A stretch of DNA of 48,536 bases from Nemertoderma westbladi (lineage: Eukaryota > Xenacoelomorpha > Nemertodermatida > Nemertodermatidae): positions 1 to 48,536 of the forward strand of contig JAUCBJ010007327.1 in the NCBI GenBank assembly GCA_032718475.1, written 5' to 3'. Below the pieces are notes generated by a model that worked only from the letters and a program-made list of their open reading frames with translations, was not told the DNA's origin and did not search any database. Shown here piece after piece: positions 1 through 10,202 of the stretch (positions are counted from its first letter, which is position 1; every line of letters starts with the position of its first letter). A program made the translations under genes and the position numbers.

Positions 1-1265
1 GAAGGTCTGAAAGCAGAAAGCGGATGATGCCAGAGGAACGGTGATAACCAAGAAACGGCCCAGGGAAGAGGACGCCAGGGGGAACTACCCCCGGAGGAAC
101 AGATAGGTTCCCAGAGTGGAGGGAGAGAGACTGAGACTGGGACGTGGTGCGCCTGGAAGGCGCCGCGTGGGATGTACGAACTATTAAGTACAAATTCAAT
201 TAATGCAAAATAATCATATAAGTGCAATTTGTATGTACGTACGTAGTAATTAGTAATCTAGAAATATACATACGTTCGGAGTAAGTACTATAGTCATACA
301 ACCTTTCTCAATTAGCTACTGGGACTGGGGGGCTAAGTGACTATGGCACTATGGACGAGACACCAGACAATTTCACACTTCTTGAGTGCGACGGCACGAG
401 AGGGGGGGGGGAGATTCGTCAGAAGGGAAGAGGCAGCCGAAGTGAGGTTGAGGGACGGAATAATAGTGCGGAGTGCGAAGAGAGTGCGGACGCAATTCTA
501 GTGTGGGGGGGAGAATAAGAGGCTGAGCGAGGGACGAGGAGGTCCGAGTGTGAGAGAGTTAGGGTGAGAGTGGAGGTGAGATAGGGCGGAAGTGTTGGGG
601 AAACAAAAGTTGCGTGAAAGGTGAGTGCGATCGGCCCGACATGAGACGCCAGGCACACAGGGTAGCGTTATCATACCCATAGGGGGCGGCCTGGAAAGCC
701 GACCCCGAGAGAAAAGAATTCCACCCCACACCCGATACTAGATCGGGATCCAGCGGGATTGTAGCGCACTTTTAGGTTGATGCTATCTTCTTACCGGGAA
801 GATAGCATGGGGGGGAGTGTTAGCTTATCCAATCCCGCTAACACCCCATAAAGTTATAAGCCGATAAGCAATATTGGGAGCCACGAGATTGGGCAATTAA
901 CCAACTCGTGCCATCCCAATAAGAGTGGGAAGGAAGCACACAATAAAGGGTCAGGGGCCAAACCCCTAACCCAGAGAGTACAGGTGGAGTGAACGGGAAC
1001 ACTCCACGGGGCGCCAACAAGGGTAACAACCAATCAGAGGGGGGCAAGGCATCGATTGAGTAGAGCAATAAGGCCACTGTGCAATATAACCAGTAACACA
1101 ATGTCAGTAATTCAGTTATCTCAGTGCAGTGTAGGTTAGTTAGTTTAGATAGGGGAGCACGGAACTTTAGTTACCGTATCCCGCCTTCCATATATTATAC
1201 TACAGTCATCATATCTATATCTTATACCCATCAATTATTATACACCGAATATCAGAACTCATTCA
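1..1265. other. Non-coding flank downstream of the gag-like ORF
   Basis: No convincing coding region is visible. The first ~650 bases are strongly G/A-rich on the plus strand, and the short minus-strand ORFs there are low-complexity S/L/P-rich translations of that bias. The segment follows the gag-like ORF on the minus strand, where pol would lie in a complete LTR element, yet no protease, RT or integrase motif is seen. The minus strand shows a short purine stretch ending in GGGG at about 845-848, followed by TGTTAGCGGG, so a 3' LTR could begin near 844. This is inference only, because the element runs off the window and no matching second LTR was found on the right. Confidence 0.35.
751..844. 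repeat. Nested inverted repeats (cruciform-like)
   Basis: Three stems are visible. AGCGGGATTG (752-761) pairs with CAATCCCGCT (830-839). Inside it, TGCTATCTTC (781-790) pairs with GAAGATAGCA (798-807) around a 7-nt loop. GTGTTAGC (817-824) pairs with GCTAACAC (837-844). The perfect 10-bp central stem suggests a structured RNA or an LTR polyadenylation hairpin. The assignment to an LTR is inference. Confidence 0.6.
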
Positions 1266-3050
1266 CTATTTCCGTTTACTCTTTATACACGGCGGGGACG
1301 CGTAAACTAAACACCGGATAAATCGGGATCCCTCCTGGATCCCGTCACAGATTTCAAGAACAGGCCTAATTATTTCAGGCTCATCTACTATAGTAGGGAG
1401 TCTTTCTATTTTAATTATTTGGTCTGTGGGTTCTGTACTACCTAAGCCTGCGATGGTTAGTTGTCTTTTAACAGCTGGGGGCAAATCAGGCAATTTCTGA
1501 CAGTGAGATGTTCTTCTACGTCTGCTTAGACGAGATCTATTTCCTCCGCCTTCAGCATCGGTGGTATCGCCTTCCTCAGATGATGTATATCCCTGCCTTT
1601 TGGGAGTAGATCGATTCATCATCTGCATATTACTAGCTGTTAATTGTTTATTGATGTTGTCTTGCCTCTCTTGAAGATTTTCCAACTCTAGTTGGGTGGT
1701 CTCTTCAGCCGCTCTCCGTTCTGCTTCTGCCGCTGCAGCTGCCAAAGCCGCTTTTCTTTCTGCCTCTGCCGCTGCAGCTGCCAAAGCCGCTTTTCTTTCT
1801 GCCTCCGCCGCTGCAGCTGCCAAAGCCGCTTTTCTTTCTCCCTCTGCCACTGCAGCTGCCAAGGCCGCTTTCTTTCGGTCTTCTATCCGTTTTTTCTTTA
1901 CTTGTTCTTCTTGGGCTCTAGCGAAGCGGAGTTGTTCATCAAATTTAGCTTGGTTCGCAGCTATCCTATCCACATCGATTGCGTCCAACACAAGCTTGGC
2001 TCCTTCACTATTAGGGCTAAGTCCATCCAGTCGTCTCCTCAACTCTTCGTCCCCTACAAAGCGTTGATAGTCTGACAGATAGATGTCAATAGCATCCCTC
2101 TTATGCGGTTTCTCTGCTGTCGCTTCACTTTCCACTTGGGAAAAGGTAGCGTCTGTGGATTCCCCAAGTGTTGAGCGCTCATCTAACTGCGATTTCCACG
2201 GGGCAGCTCTTTGAACTTGGAGACTCACCCGCTGTAACCAAGTCTTTACGGCAACTTGCAACGATGTGTCTTGCTTTCTTTTCGAAGCCTCCTCAAAGGC
2301 AGATAAGATTAGTCTGATTCTTAGAATTCTTTCTCTAACTTGATAAAGCAGCTCTCCCTGCTCTTGAGGTCCTTGTGGTTGTCTAAACAGTTGTTCCTCT
2401 AATCGCTCCATAGAGCTGAAGAATCCCTGTACGTATCCGGCTGCTGACCTCTTCCATACAGCTGGATCGATGGTTTCCTTTGTTACTCCCATCCTGTGTA
2501 TGTCTTCCCAAGCAGCTTCCGATAAGTCAAACGGTAGTCCGGGTCCGGGGAAGCTCCATTGCGACTCGACAATAGACTTCAGTTCTTCCCGTGTATATCC
2601 CGCATAACTATCCTTGGTCGATCGCTTACTTCTCGTCCAATCAATCTGGTGTTCCTCCACCGCAATCAGTACCCTGGTGAGTATGGCTGCGGGAAGGATG
2701 AGAAGGGGATCCGAATAAACCGTATCCGCCATTTTCGCTCCGCGTTCGGGCGTTAGCTCAACAGTATCCGAACTACTGGAGCTCTCGGGCCGCTGAGAAC
2801 TAGGTTCTTGACTAGGAGGTTGCTGCGGTTTGACAGCTGCTTCTTGATCCCGCTTAACTTGGGCCCGAGTACCGATGATAGACCTACGGTGTTGGATTAG
2901 CCTAGGGTCTGATATTACTACAGGAGGGATGACCTTCCTCACAGTAGGAGGTGAACTGAACTTAGATCTAGACGGTTCCACCCCCCTATCTGAGTCACAG
3001 ATAGTTACATCTAATAAACTGTCTGACAGGTTCTGCCTAGTATCAGACAT
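1266..3050 (-). CDS. Gag-like ORF of an unidentified retroelement
   Basis: A 594-aa ORF starts at an ATG at 3048-3050; the upstream in-frame GTG at 3060-3062 is not used here. The N-terminal third is S/P/Q-rich. The centre (residues ~125-235) is a conserved globular block containing YTREELKSIVESQW and DPAVWKRSAAGYVQGFF. Then follow a charged helical stretch, four 13-residue repeats rich in ERKAALAAAA, and a basic S/R-rich tail. No zinc knuckle, protease or RT is present. A diverged, broken copy of the central block lies at 39.70-40.04 kb on the same strand, so this is a repetitive family and not a unique host gene. Position, composition and lack of enzymatic motifs suggest a Gag-type structural protein, but no named gag family is recognised. 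A helical host protein spread by a transposon is the alternative. Confidence 0.55.
   Translation of the reverse strand: MSDTRQNLSDSLLDVTICDSDRGVEPSRSKFSSPPTVRKVIPPVVISDPRLIQHRRSIIGTRAQVKRDQEAAVKPQQPPSQEPSSQRPESSSSSDTVELTPERGAKMADTVYSDPLLILPAAILTRVLIAVEEHQIDWTRSKRSTKDSYAGYTREELKSIVESQWSFPGPGLPFDLSEAAWEDIHRMGVTKETIDPAVWKRSAAGYVQGFFSSMERLEEQLFRQPQGPQEQGELLYQVRERILRIRLILSAFEEASKRKQDTSLQVAVKTWLQRVSLQVQRAAPWKSQLDERSTLGESTDATFSQVESEATAEKPHKRDAIDIYLSDYQRFVGDEELRRRLDGLSPNSEGAKLVLDAIDVDRIAANQAKFDEQLRFARAQEEQVKKKRIEDRKKAALAAAVAEGERKAALAAAAAEAERKAALAAAAAEAERKAALAAAAAEAERRAAEETTQLELENLQERQDNINKQLTASNMQMMNRSTPKRQGYTSSEEGDTTDAEGGGNRSRLSRRRRTSHCQKLPDLPPAVKRQLTIAGLGSTEPTDQIIKIERLPTIVDEPEIIRPVLEICDGIQEGSRFIRCLVYASPPCIKSKRK
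1702..1875 (-). repeat. 39-bp in-frame minisatellite, about 4 copies
   Basis: The unit recurs at exactly 39-bp spacing (GCCAAAGCCGC at 1741, 1780, 1819 and 1858). It encodes the 13-residue Ala-rich helical unit of the gag-like ORF. Because 39 is a multiple of three, copy number can change without breaking the frame. Both strands are open here, which explains the overlapping plus-strand ORFs, taken to be shadows. Confidence 0.85.
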
Positions 3051-3186
3051 GATTGTTTGCACAGTTGAATGCCTACTGCTATATTACAGTCTAAGCAAGT
3101 CTAGTAATTCAGTATTAACTGTTAGCCTAGTAATTAATTACCGATACTGCTACTCAGTGTAGCGTGATATATATATAATATATTAG

Positions 3187-3425
3187 AATACCGGTATGTT
3201 TATATTATATATATAAGTATTATTACAGACTAGGTTTGTCACAGAATACCGGTATATAAATTTAGCACAAATATATATAAATATATAATAGGCCTATCGT
3301 GAATACCGGTATACAGCTTACACTTATAGTATATATAAGTATAATTCTGGACTAGAATTAATTACAGAATACCGGTATAATTTCAGCCTAAATTTATAGA
3401 AATAAAGATAATAGGCCTATCGTAA
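3187..3425. repeat. Two tandem ~118-bp repeats with ATACCGGTAT
   Basis: Unit 1 (3187-3301) and unit 2 (3302-3425) each begin with AATACCGGTAT, carry a second AATACCGGTAT about 60 bases in, and end with AATAGGCCTATCGT. The repeat therefore has a half-unit substructure. It lies directly upstream of the gag-like ORF, where an LTR, 5' leader or promoter would sit. Confidence 0.75.
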
Positions 3426-4379
3426 ATACCGGTATATCAATTATTTTAAATAATTGAATTTCTGAATTTTAGGGGTTACTTGGTTACTTTGCTTACTTTA
3501 TTACCGTTATTTGAGCAGTAGTCCAACTGATATTGAGACGTAATTGTTGTATGACAGGCCTACTATTTATAAATCGTTTGAGTTGATTTATAATATATAT
3601 ACCCGTTTTAATGGGTTTTGTCAATATTTGAAATAAATGTTATTATTTCTGGGAAGGAGTCACTAAACAGAAGCTGTGCGCTCTCAGTGAAGTGCTACTT
3701 GTTGGACACTAAAACAAATAATTATAATTTACCTAAGTTACTTATTACTACAAATTACGTACAATTCTGGGTGAGATTACAATCTCTAAATAAACACAAA
3801 AATTACAAAAACACAAATACAAATTTTTAGGGTAATTTTACAAGAAGTCTACAAACCAGCCTAACAAAGGGTTAGAAATCTGGTTATTACAAACGGACAG
3901 GATACTACGGTATTTGAAAATAATAAGTAGTAGTAAATACACTGCGTTGTCCAGATAGGAAAATACCACCGTCTGACGACCTATAGCCATATCGCTATAG
4001 GTACTACGTTATGTATCACGGAGTGTCCCTACCTAGAAGTTAATTACCGCGGTCCACCAGAACCAACGTGCCTATTAACCACTTTACAATACAAATATAC
4101 TGCCTACACACTAATTACCTTCGGAAAACACTGTACACTAAACCCTAAATTAGGTACAAGTACTTGTACAACAAATAATCAGTAGTTAAAAATACTTGAA
4201 CAGCTAAAAGAACCACGGCATCTGCTGGAGTGACCGGTGCACAAAATCACCAGTCTTTACCTACGCCAAGCAGCCCGTGTAGTACCGGGGTTAATTTAAC
4301 TATAACGGTATATATAACAAGCACAATTACTGTGGGAATAAACTTAGGGATATGAATGTTGCGAATAATCGCATAAACT

Positions 4380-4961
4380 CTGAATAATAAATATTATGCT
4401 ACCCGTACAAACTACTCAAACAAAATACAAACCAAACGCTGGCAGACTACTATCACGCCCAAATAAATTACAGTATGTGCAGATTCCGAAATGGTTAGTT
4501 AGTATGCGTTCTAACCGAGTAGTACGACTTATTCTTTCAGAGGGGGTTTACCTTACAGCTCTGGCTGCCCCAACGTTCCCAACTAGTACTTTATCGGACA
4601 TACACTCTACACACACTACAATCCCTTCAGACCTAACAACAGCCAGACAACAATCTAGCCTATAAATTATCTGAATAAGAAATATTACGGTACCTGTACA
4701 GACTACACAAACAAAATACAAACCAAACGCTGGCAGACTACTATCAAGCCTAAATAAACTACAGGACATGCAGACTCCGAAATGGTTAGTTAGTATGCGT
4801 TCTAACCTAGTAGTACGACTTATTCTTTAGGTGGGGATTTACCTTACAGCTCTGGCTGCCCCTACTTCCTAACCGTAACTTTATCGGACATACACTCTAC
4901 ATGCACTGCAATCCGTTCAGACCTAACAACAGTCATAACAACAGTCCAGCCTACAAATTAT
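4380..4961. repeat. Tandem duplication, 2 x ~291 bp
   Basis: Copy 1 (4380-4670) and copy 2 (4671-~4961) share long nearly identical blocks, including CAAACGCTGGCAGACTACTA, CCGAAATGGTTAGTTAGTAT and CTTACAGCTCTGGCTGCCCC. Short ORFs in copy 1 are not conserved in copy 2, so no coding function is inferred. It probably belongs to the leader or LTR side of the minus-strand retroelement. Confidence 0.8.
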
Positions 4962-6392
4962 CAGTACGATCTGAGCAGGGTTACACGCCTTCTGCTCAAT
5001 ATCAGCCTACTAGTGAATAAAACTGACAGAAATAAATAAGCTCCAGAAGAAACAAGGGGTGTACAGTCCCTAATCTCTTAAGCAGCCTACTAACGTAATA
5101 TCACAATCGAAATAATACTGTTGTACGGTACCTGTACTGTAAGTACCGGTTCCGGTGGTTAGGTAGTTAGGCCTACAGGTTACCGGTCGACCGGTACTTC
5201 TCTCTTTATTGCTTACGCCGCAATAAAGAAACTAAATATCTGTTATTGTTCGCGCTTTCAGACCTTTAGCAGTTTAACCTGCCAAATTAGGATGTCTTCT
5301 AGATAATAAATCGACTTTAGCCTATGACGAGTATTGGATACACTACATTAGCCGAAGCCAGTCTATGCGCGACCATTCACCCGTTGGATATACCCGGGAG
5401 ACTGGATTCGGGGCTTAATCTTATTGCGTTGTAAGCCTACTGTATTATTCGACTGATCGTAATATATAATCTCTGACAAATATTATTCACTTTCGGGAAA
5501 TATTAACAGTTCCTTTAGGACGTGGCGCTCTATCTATGTAAACAGAGCTATGACTTAAACTAGACACAACTGGATGGCTATAGATTAACGTATATGGCGC
5601 ATTCTTTAGGATATGCTTTGTTATCAGTCTCAATCATACACGCTACTGCACAATACTGCACACCAATCTGCCGACCTTCACTAATTTTAGTCACACATAA
5701 AGAGAACAACGACTCATACTTGTAGTGCTTATGAAATAGCATTAGATTCACTTCAAAACCACTTTAAGGTGAGTCGCAATCGTTATATGTAACCGGTCTC
5801 CCTTACCTGCAGTATATCAAGAATATTGAGGGTTTGTTATGATTTATCGATATTCCAATATAATATTCCATCAACTGATATAATGAATAACCGACAGTAA
5901 ATAGCAGTACAAATGTTAAGATATTAAGCACTGGTTTGATATGAATTGAGTATTGTTAAGTAAGTATGATATAAACCAAGATAACAGATATACGTTCTAT
6001 AATTAAACCTACTAATGTTGGGCTAAAGCCTGAAAACACAGAGATTCCAAAGCCGGTCTTCGTGGCATAAGGAAAAAAGGTAAACATAAACAGTAATGCA
6101 TTGCGCGATTTCTCGGAGTTTTCTGTGTAAAAAGCAAGAGAATCGCTCTGATTGGTTGAGTGATTGCCTAAACAAAGAAACTTCCACGAGTACACCAAAT
6201 CAGCTGATAGATGTCGTATGCGGCATAAGATTGCTAGTTATGTCCACCAAAGTACACATACAGAAGAATAGCTTTTTATGTCCACTAAATACCGGTACAG
6301 TAAGGAAACGGCTTTTATGTCCGTTAAAACATCTACAGAGTACTTTGAGGGGAAAAAATGACTAGCTAATCCCGCAAAAGCTTTTACAATTA
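4962..6392. other. Unassigned AT-rich DNA with one hairpin
   Basis: No gene is recognised. At 5203-5229 TCTTTATTGC pairs perfectly with GCAATAAAGA around a 7-nt loop. The short ORFs at 5956-6198 and 6096-6365 show no recognisable domain. Confidence 0.4.
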
Positions 6393-6535
6393 GTGATGCG
6401 GAAATCGGATGTGACAGTTATGTAATATATTCCCTTAAAATTGGAATCCAATATTTCACGTCGAGATGTACAGAATGAGTTTCGTTGAGAAATGGTTGTA
6501 ATATTGGACGCTTCTGCGCTGGACCCCTATTATCT
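6393..6535. repeat. Dispersed repeat family A, copy 1
   Basis: This stretch matches 23024-23190 in direct orientation with near identity across GTGATGCGGAAATC, GGAATCCAATATTTCACGTC and ATGTACAGAATGAGTTTCGT. Compared with the second copy it lacks about 18 bases before GGACGCTTCTGCGCTGG and a few bases near the start. No coding capacity is evident. Confidence 0.8.
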
Positions 6536-6540
6536 AGTTT

Positions 6541-6606
6541 AAGTCAACCAAAATTACTTTAATTTTTTAATTAAATTCATTTTTGTAATTAAGTCAACCA
6601 AAATTA
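6541..6606. repeat. 16-bp direct repeat at the LINE relic boundary
   Basis: AAGTCAACCAAAATTA occurs at 6541-6556 and at 6591-6606, enclosing an AT-rich spacer. It sits at the 3' side of the minus-strand LINE relic and could be a target-site duplication or a small local duplication. Confidence 0.5.
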
Positions 6607-7142
6607 TGAACAAGAATGGCGCAAGTGTGACTCCATGGAGGACTCCCCATAACACTTCAAATGGTTCTGTGTCACCATCAACAGTAGACACAAAATGTTG
6701 TTGAACCATCGTATACTGATCTGATTGCTGCAATAATTTCATCAGGAATCCCATATAATGAAAGTATGCTGAACATACGTGAGCGAGTAACTTGAGGGAC
6801 TCTTGTTGTTCTGTACATGTCTACTATGATGGGATAGATGAGCTTTAAACACTACAACACAGGGTGATGTAGGTGATTGATGCAGACTTGCATTAAAGTC
6901 TCCTAGGAATGTTAAGTATGCATACTGATACACTCCATCAGTAGCTGCTTATACATTGTGGTAGAAATTTTCCACCTCCTCTACTGGGGCAACACTAATT
7001 GGAGCACACAATCAGAACCACCTTAGGAAACTTCTTAGCCAGAACATGAGAAGTGGCAACGGATGATGCGGTTAGAGATTTTGTCTATTTTGTCCAATGC
7101 TTCATGTGTAGTTGGATTAATCAATAGACCAATTCCACCATT
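6554..7142 (-). pseudogene. LINE relic: endonuclease and RT fragments
   Basis: Minus-strand translations in several frames recover pieces of a non-LTR retrotransposon in the right order. NGGIGLLINP (about 7110-7142), APISVAPVEEVENFYHNV (about 6965-7015) and LGDFNASLHQ (6889-6903 encodes GDFNA) are segments of an AP-endonuclease-like (exonuclease-endonuclease-phosphatase) domain. GVLHGVTLAPFLFIILVD (6600-6670) is the RT motif normally written G.LQGDTL.P.LF...LD. The region between endonuclease and RT is deleted, and frames are broken by stops and indels. It is a dead, internally deleted copy. Confidence 0.7.
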
Positions 7143-7230
7143 GCTACTCTATCATCTGCTGATGCGAGAGGGCGAGTCGCCAACCACCCCCATGTCCTTA
7201 ATCAGAACCTCACCAGTCTGTCCAGTCTGC

Positions 7231-7915
7231 TTTCGGTGCTCTTGAATACCCACTGCGCTAAGAGAAAGCTTATCTGCGAAGGCAGTCAGCTCACCTTGTC
7301 ACATTGGGGAGCCAAGTGTTAGGGTGTTAACTGAGGCTAGTCTAGTGACTTGCCTCAGATTCACCAATGGCTTGTTTGGTCAGGATGGAACATGAGAGTA
7401 GACTTCAACTCCAGAATCCCTCTCTCCCTCACAATCTGGCCTCCCTGGTGACCCAGGGTTTGGGGCCAGAAAGGTCATCAGGAAAGGGACCCACAGAATT
7501 GTTGGCCGCTCTCTCTCCAGTAGGGGGTGAGACAGGCAGCCGGCCAGGAGATAACTGACGCCTGTGAGGCCAATTTTGTCCAGTAATTCCACTGGCCTCT
7601 AGTGGCCAGGCCTCTACATTACTAATGTAATTCGTAGTGGGGGTTGGGGGTGTTATTTTGCCGAGTCAGCTCTCGGGGCAAGTACCACACTCTGGTTTGC
7701 CATTCTACAGTGTCAGACAGTGTACAGTCTACAGTCTACAGAGTCAGATATAAGGCCCATCCCCTATACCTACTCTGACGCACATGACCCACCATTGGCT
7801 GTGCAGCTCATCTGCTGGGCCCGCCATGCCCTGTACCCCTGCTGCCAGGTGCAGGTCGCAGTAAAGTGCACTCAGAGTGGACATGAGAACACTCCACTCC
7901 TGACCAGCCATTGGT
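7231..7915. repeat. Dispersed repeat family B, long copy
   Basis: 7231-7263 and 7690-7915 match 35159-35425 in direct orientation. Shared blocks include GCTCATCTGCTG, CAGGTGCAGGTCGCA, CTACTCTGACGCACATGACC and GGTTTGCCATTC. The ~430 bases at 7264-7690 have no counterpart in the second copy, so either this copy gained an insertion or the other lost it. Short ORFs here have no recognisable domain. Confidence 0.7.
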
Positions 7916-7919
7916 AGAT

Positions 7920-9260
7920 CACCATCTGCCTGGCCAGGCCATATACCCCTGCACCCAAGTATATGAGTCCTTAATCCAGGAACAAGGGCGTGCTTATCCC
8001 AGAACAATGTGGTTCCTAGTTACAGGACGAGATTTGCCCTAGTAAGAGGTTCTATTGCCACAGGTGGCACCTCCTTTATGCTGCATGGAGGTGGCAAGTT
8101 TTCTTGATCAATGACCTAGAATACCTGAGTCGACCTGCCTTGTTCCTAGCAACTTACATGGTGTGTAATCTCTGTAGATTTGGAGGTTGAGATGGATGAC
8201 ACAATATAGCAATCTTCGCCCTCAAATGAGTGTTAACAACATCGTTTATTGTTTTGTTGAGAAAAAGCTGTCTCTGTTACCTGCCATCGCTGTAACCTCC
8301 TCCTTTCCCCCTTAATCGGGCGAAGGTTGGACGCAGGCGAAGATTTCACACGGGCAAAGATTACACCCAACCTAATCAACCCCCTATTACCATTCCGATT
8401 CACCTTTATGCCATATTCAATAGACCATACGTTTAATGTTACTAAGAGTCAGAATCAATTACCGATTTAGTGTATTAGTTTTTTAACAGAATAAGTCAAG
8501 ACATATTTCTATGATGTAGCTGACATCAGATATACGATAGTAATAGTATCAGAATATAAATGCACTCCAGATATCTACAGTACAGGTACTGTCCTGTTAC
8601 TGTCCTGTTAATTAAAATTAGTATGGATGGATATTATGTATGGAAAGAAACAGCCTACAGTACAGAAGGAAACTTACTGTATCTACCCATAACTTGCTAC
8701 TGTTTGTCTGTCCGTCTGTCTGTACTGTAATAGAAAATTCAATCGTTTTGAAGCCTTTATTCAATTTTAACCTAATTTGGAAGAACCTACTAGAGGAAAA
8801 GTTCCAAATATTTTGAAAATTTTCGTTGGCATTCGTGCTGCACGAGTCAAGTACTCGGGTTGCCCGTTCTCGAGTGAGCAGCCGCTCGTGCTGCGCTACG
8901 CTACACGTACGTTTATTTATATAATGCGAGACGTTCGAATGGGCTAGAGTCCTGAAGTGTTATAGTGGAACCACAAACTTATCCACCCCCACACACATAC
9001 ATACTAATAAAGATGTTGCGATGTCTGGTTATAATTCTACTCCAGCTCTCCGAAATGTTGATCCAATCGACGGTAAACAAACTGAACATATACAAAAAAA
9101 ACCACTAATTTCAAGGTCTTCATAACTCGGTGAAAAGGGCTCCTTACCGCAACGCTTGCCTTGCGTTTCTAGTTAACATGTGATATAGTTAAATCTCGTA
9201 TAAAGTACATTTTAATCCAACTAACTTGGTCTTTAGGTGACGAAGGAGGTTTAATTTGCA
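7920..9260. other. No gene recognised
   Basis: No ORF with recognisable content is seen. ATCTTCGCCC near 8211 and GGGCGAAGGT near 8319 form a short inverted repeat. A GC-rich patch (8830-8910) contains repeated CTCGTGCTGC words. Confidence 0.4.
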
Positions 9261-9268
9261 GCCGTTAT

Positions 9269-9797
9269 GCTGGGTTTTTATCCACGATCCAAGGTAGAGG
9301 CGAAGGCCTACTGGTGGACGTCAACTTCACGAGGTGGATTATTATCAATAGAGGTAAAGTTAACATTGAAAGTCGATTTTGGTAGCATTTATATGCAATC
9401 CAACCTCCTTAGCAGTCCACTTTGTTCAATTGTACATAAGCTAGCGCATTATAAATCAGGGCAATGTCATCAGCAAATTCGGTGTCTGTGACTGTACAGT
9501 AGTTGCCTGATATCTGTTGCTTCTAGGCCTCTGTAGTGTGAAAGATCTTCTAAATTTGTAGCTGCCCATCATTGTGTAATCCAATACAATTATGAATAAT
9601 ATTGGCGATAATGTGTCTCCTTGCAGTACACCAGTCAGGATTGATAAGACCTCAGTTTCACAACGTCGTTAAATTATCTTAGCCTCTGTGTAAATCCCAG
9701 CAACGATTACTTCTGGTATTCCTTCCATAAGCTCTTAGCATTTGCAACATTTTATCTTCATGGATGGAATCGAATGCTTTCTTGAAATCTACAAACA
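9269..9797 (-). pseudogene. LINE reverse-transcriptase relic
   Basis: Minus-strand frames contain successive RT motifs: FVDFKKAFDSIHEDK (9750-9795), GVLQGDTLSPILFIIVLDY (9575-9635), the catalytic box EFADDIALIYNALA (9445-9480), AKEVGLHINATK (about 9380-9415) and YLGSWIKTQ (9269-9295). They fall in three frames separated by small indels, so the copy is dead. The catalytic Asp pair is still visible. The 5' side of the fragment ends where the 37-bp minisatellite begins. Motif style matches the relics at 6.6-7.1 kb and 42.6-43.3 kb, possibly one family. Confidence 0.8.
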
Positions 9798-9799
9798 AA

Positions 9800-10200
9800 T
9801 GTCAGAACTATTAGCGAATACTTTTATAACAACAAAGGTCAGGACTATGAGCTAATACTTTTATAACAACAAAGGTCAGGACTATTAGCTAATACTTTTA
9901 TAACAACAAAGGTCAGGACTATTAGCTAATACTTTTATAACAACAAAGGTCAGGACTATTAGCTAATACTTTTATAACAACAAAGGTCAGGACTATTAGC
10001 TAATACTTTTATAACAACAAAGGTCAGGACTATTAGCTAATACTTTTATAACAACAAAGGTCAGGACTATTAGCTAATACTTTTATAACAACAAAGGTCA
10101 GGACTATTAGCTAATACTTTTATAACAACAAAGGTCAGGACTATTAGCTAATACTTTTATAACAACAAAGGTCAGGACTATTAGCTAATACTTTTATAAC
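9800..10200. repeat. 37-bp minisatellite, left array (~10.6 copies)
   Basis: The unit (AGGTCAGGACTATTAGCTAA followed by TACTTTTATAACAACAA) repeats with exact 37-bp spacing, for example at 9834 and 9871. Most copies are identical. The first is slightly diverged (GTCAGAACTATTAGCGAATA). The array stops inside a unit at TTTTATAAC, where the LINE begins, and resumes at 14,704. Confidence 0.95.
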
Positions 10201-10202
10201 TT

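Noticed and set aside
1692-2075. Plus-strand ORFs with Ala- or Cys-rich repeats
   Set aside because: They are antisense shadows of the 39-bp in-frame minisatellite of the minus-strand gag-like ORF.
9800-10200. CRISPR-like regular repeat
   Set aside because: Units are directly contiguous 37-bp copies with no unique spacers, and the DNA is eukaryotic; it is a minisatellite.
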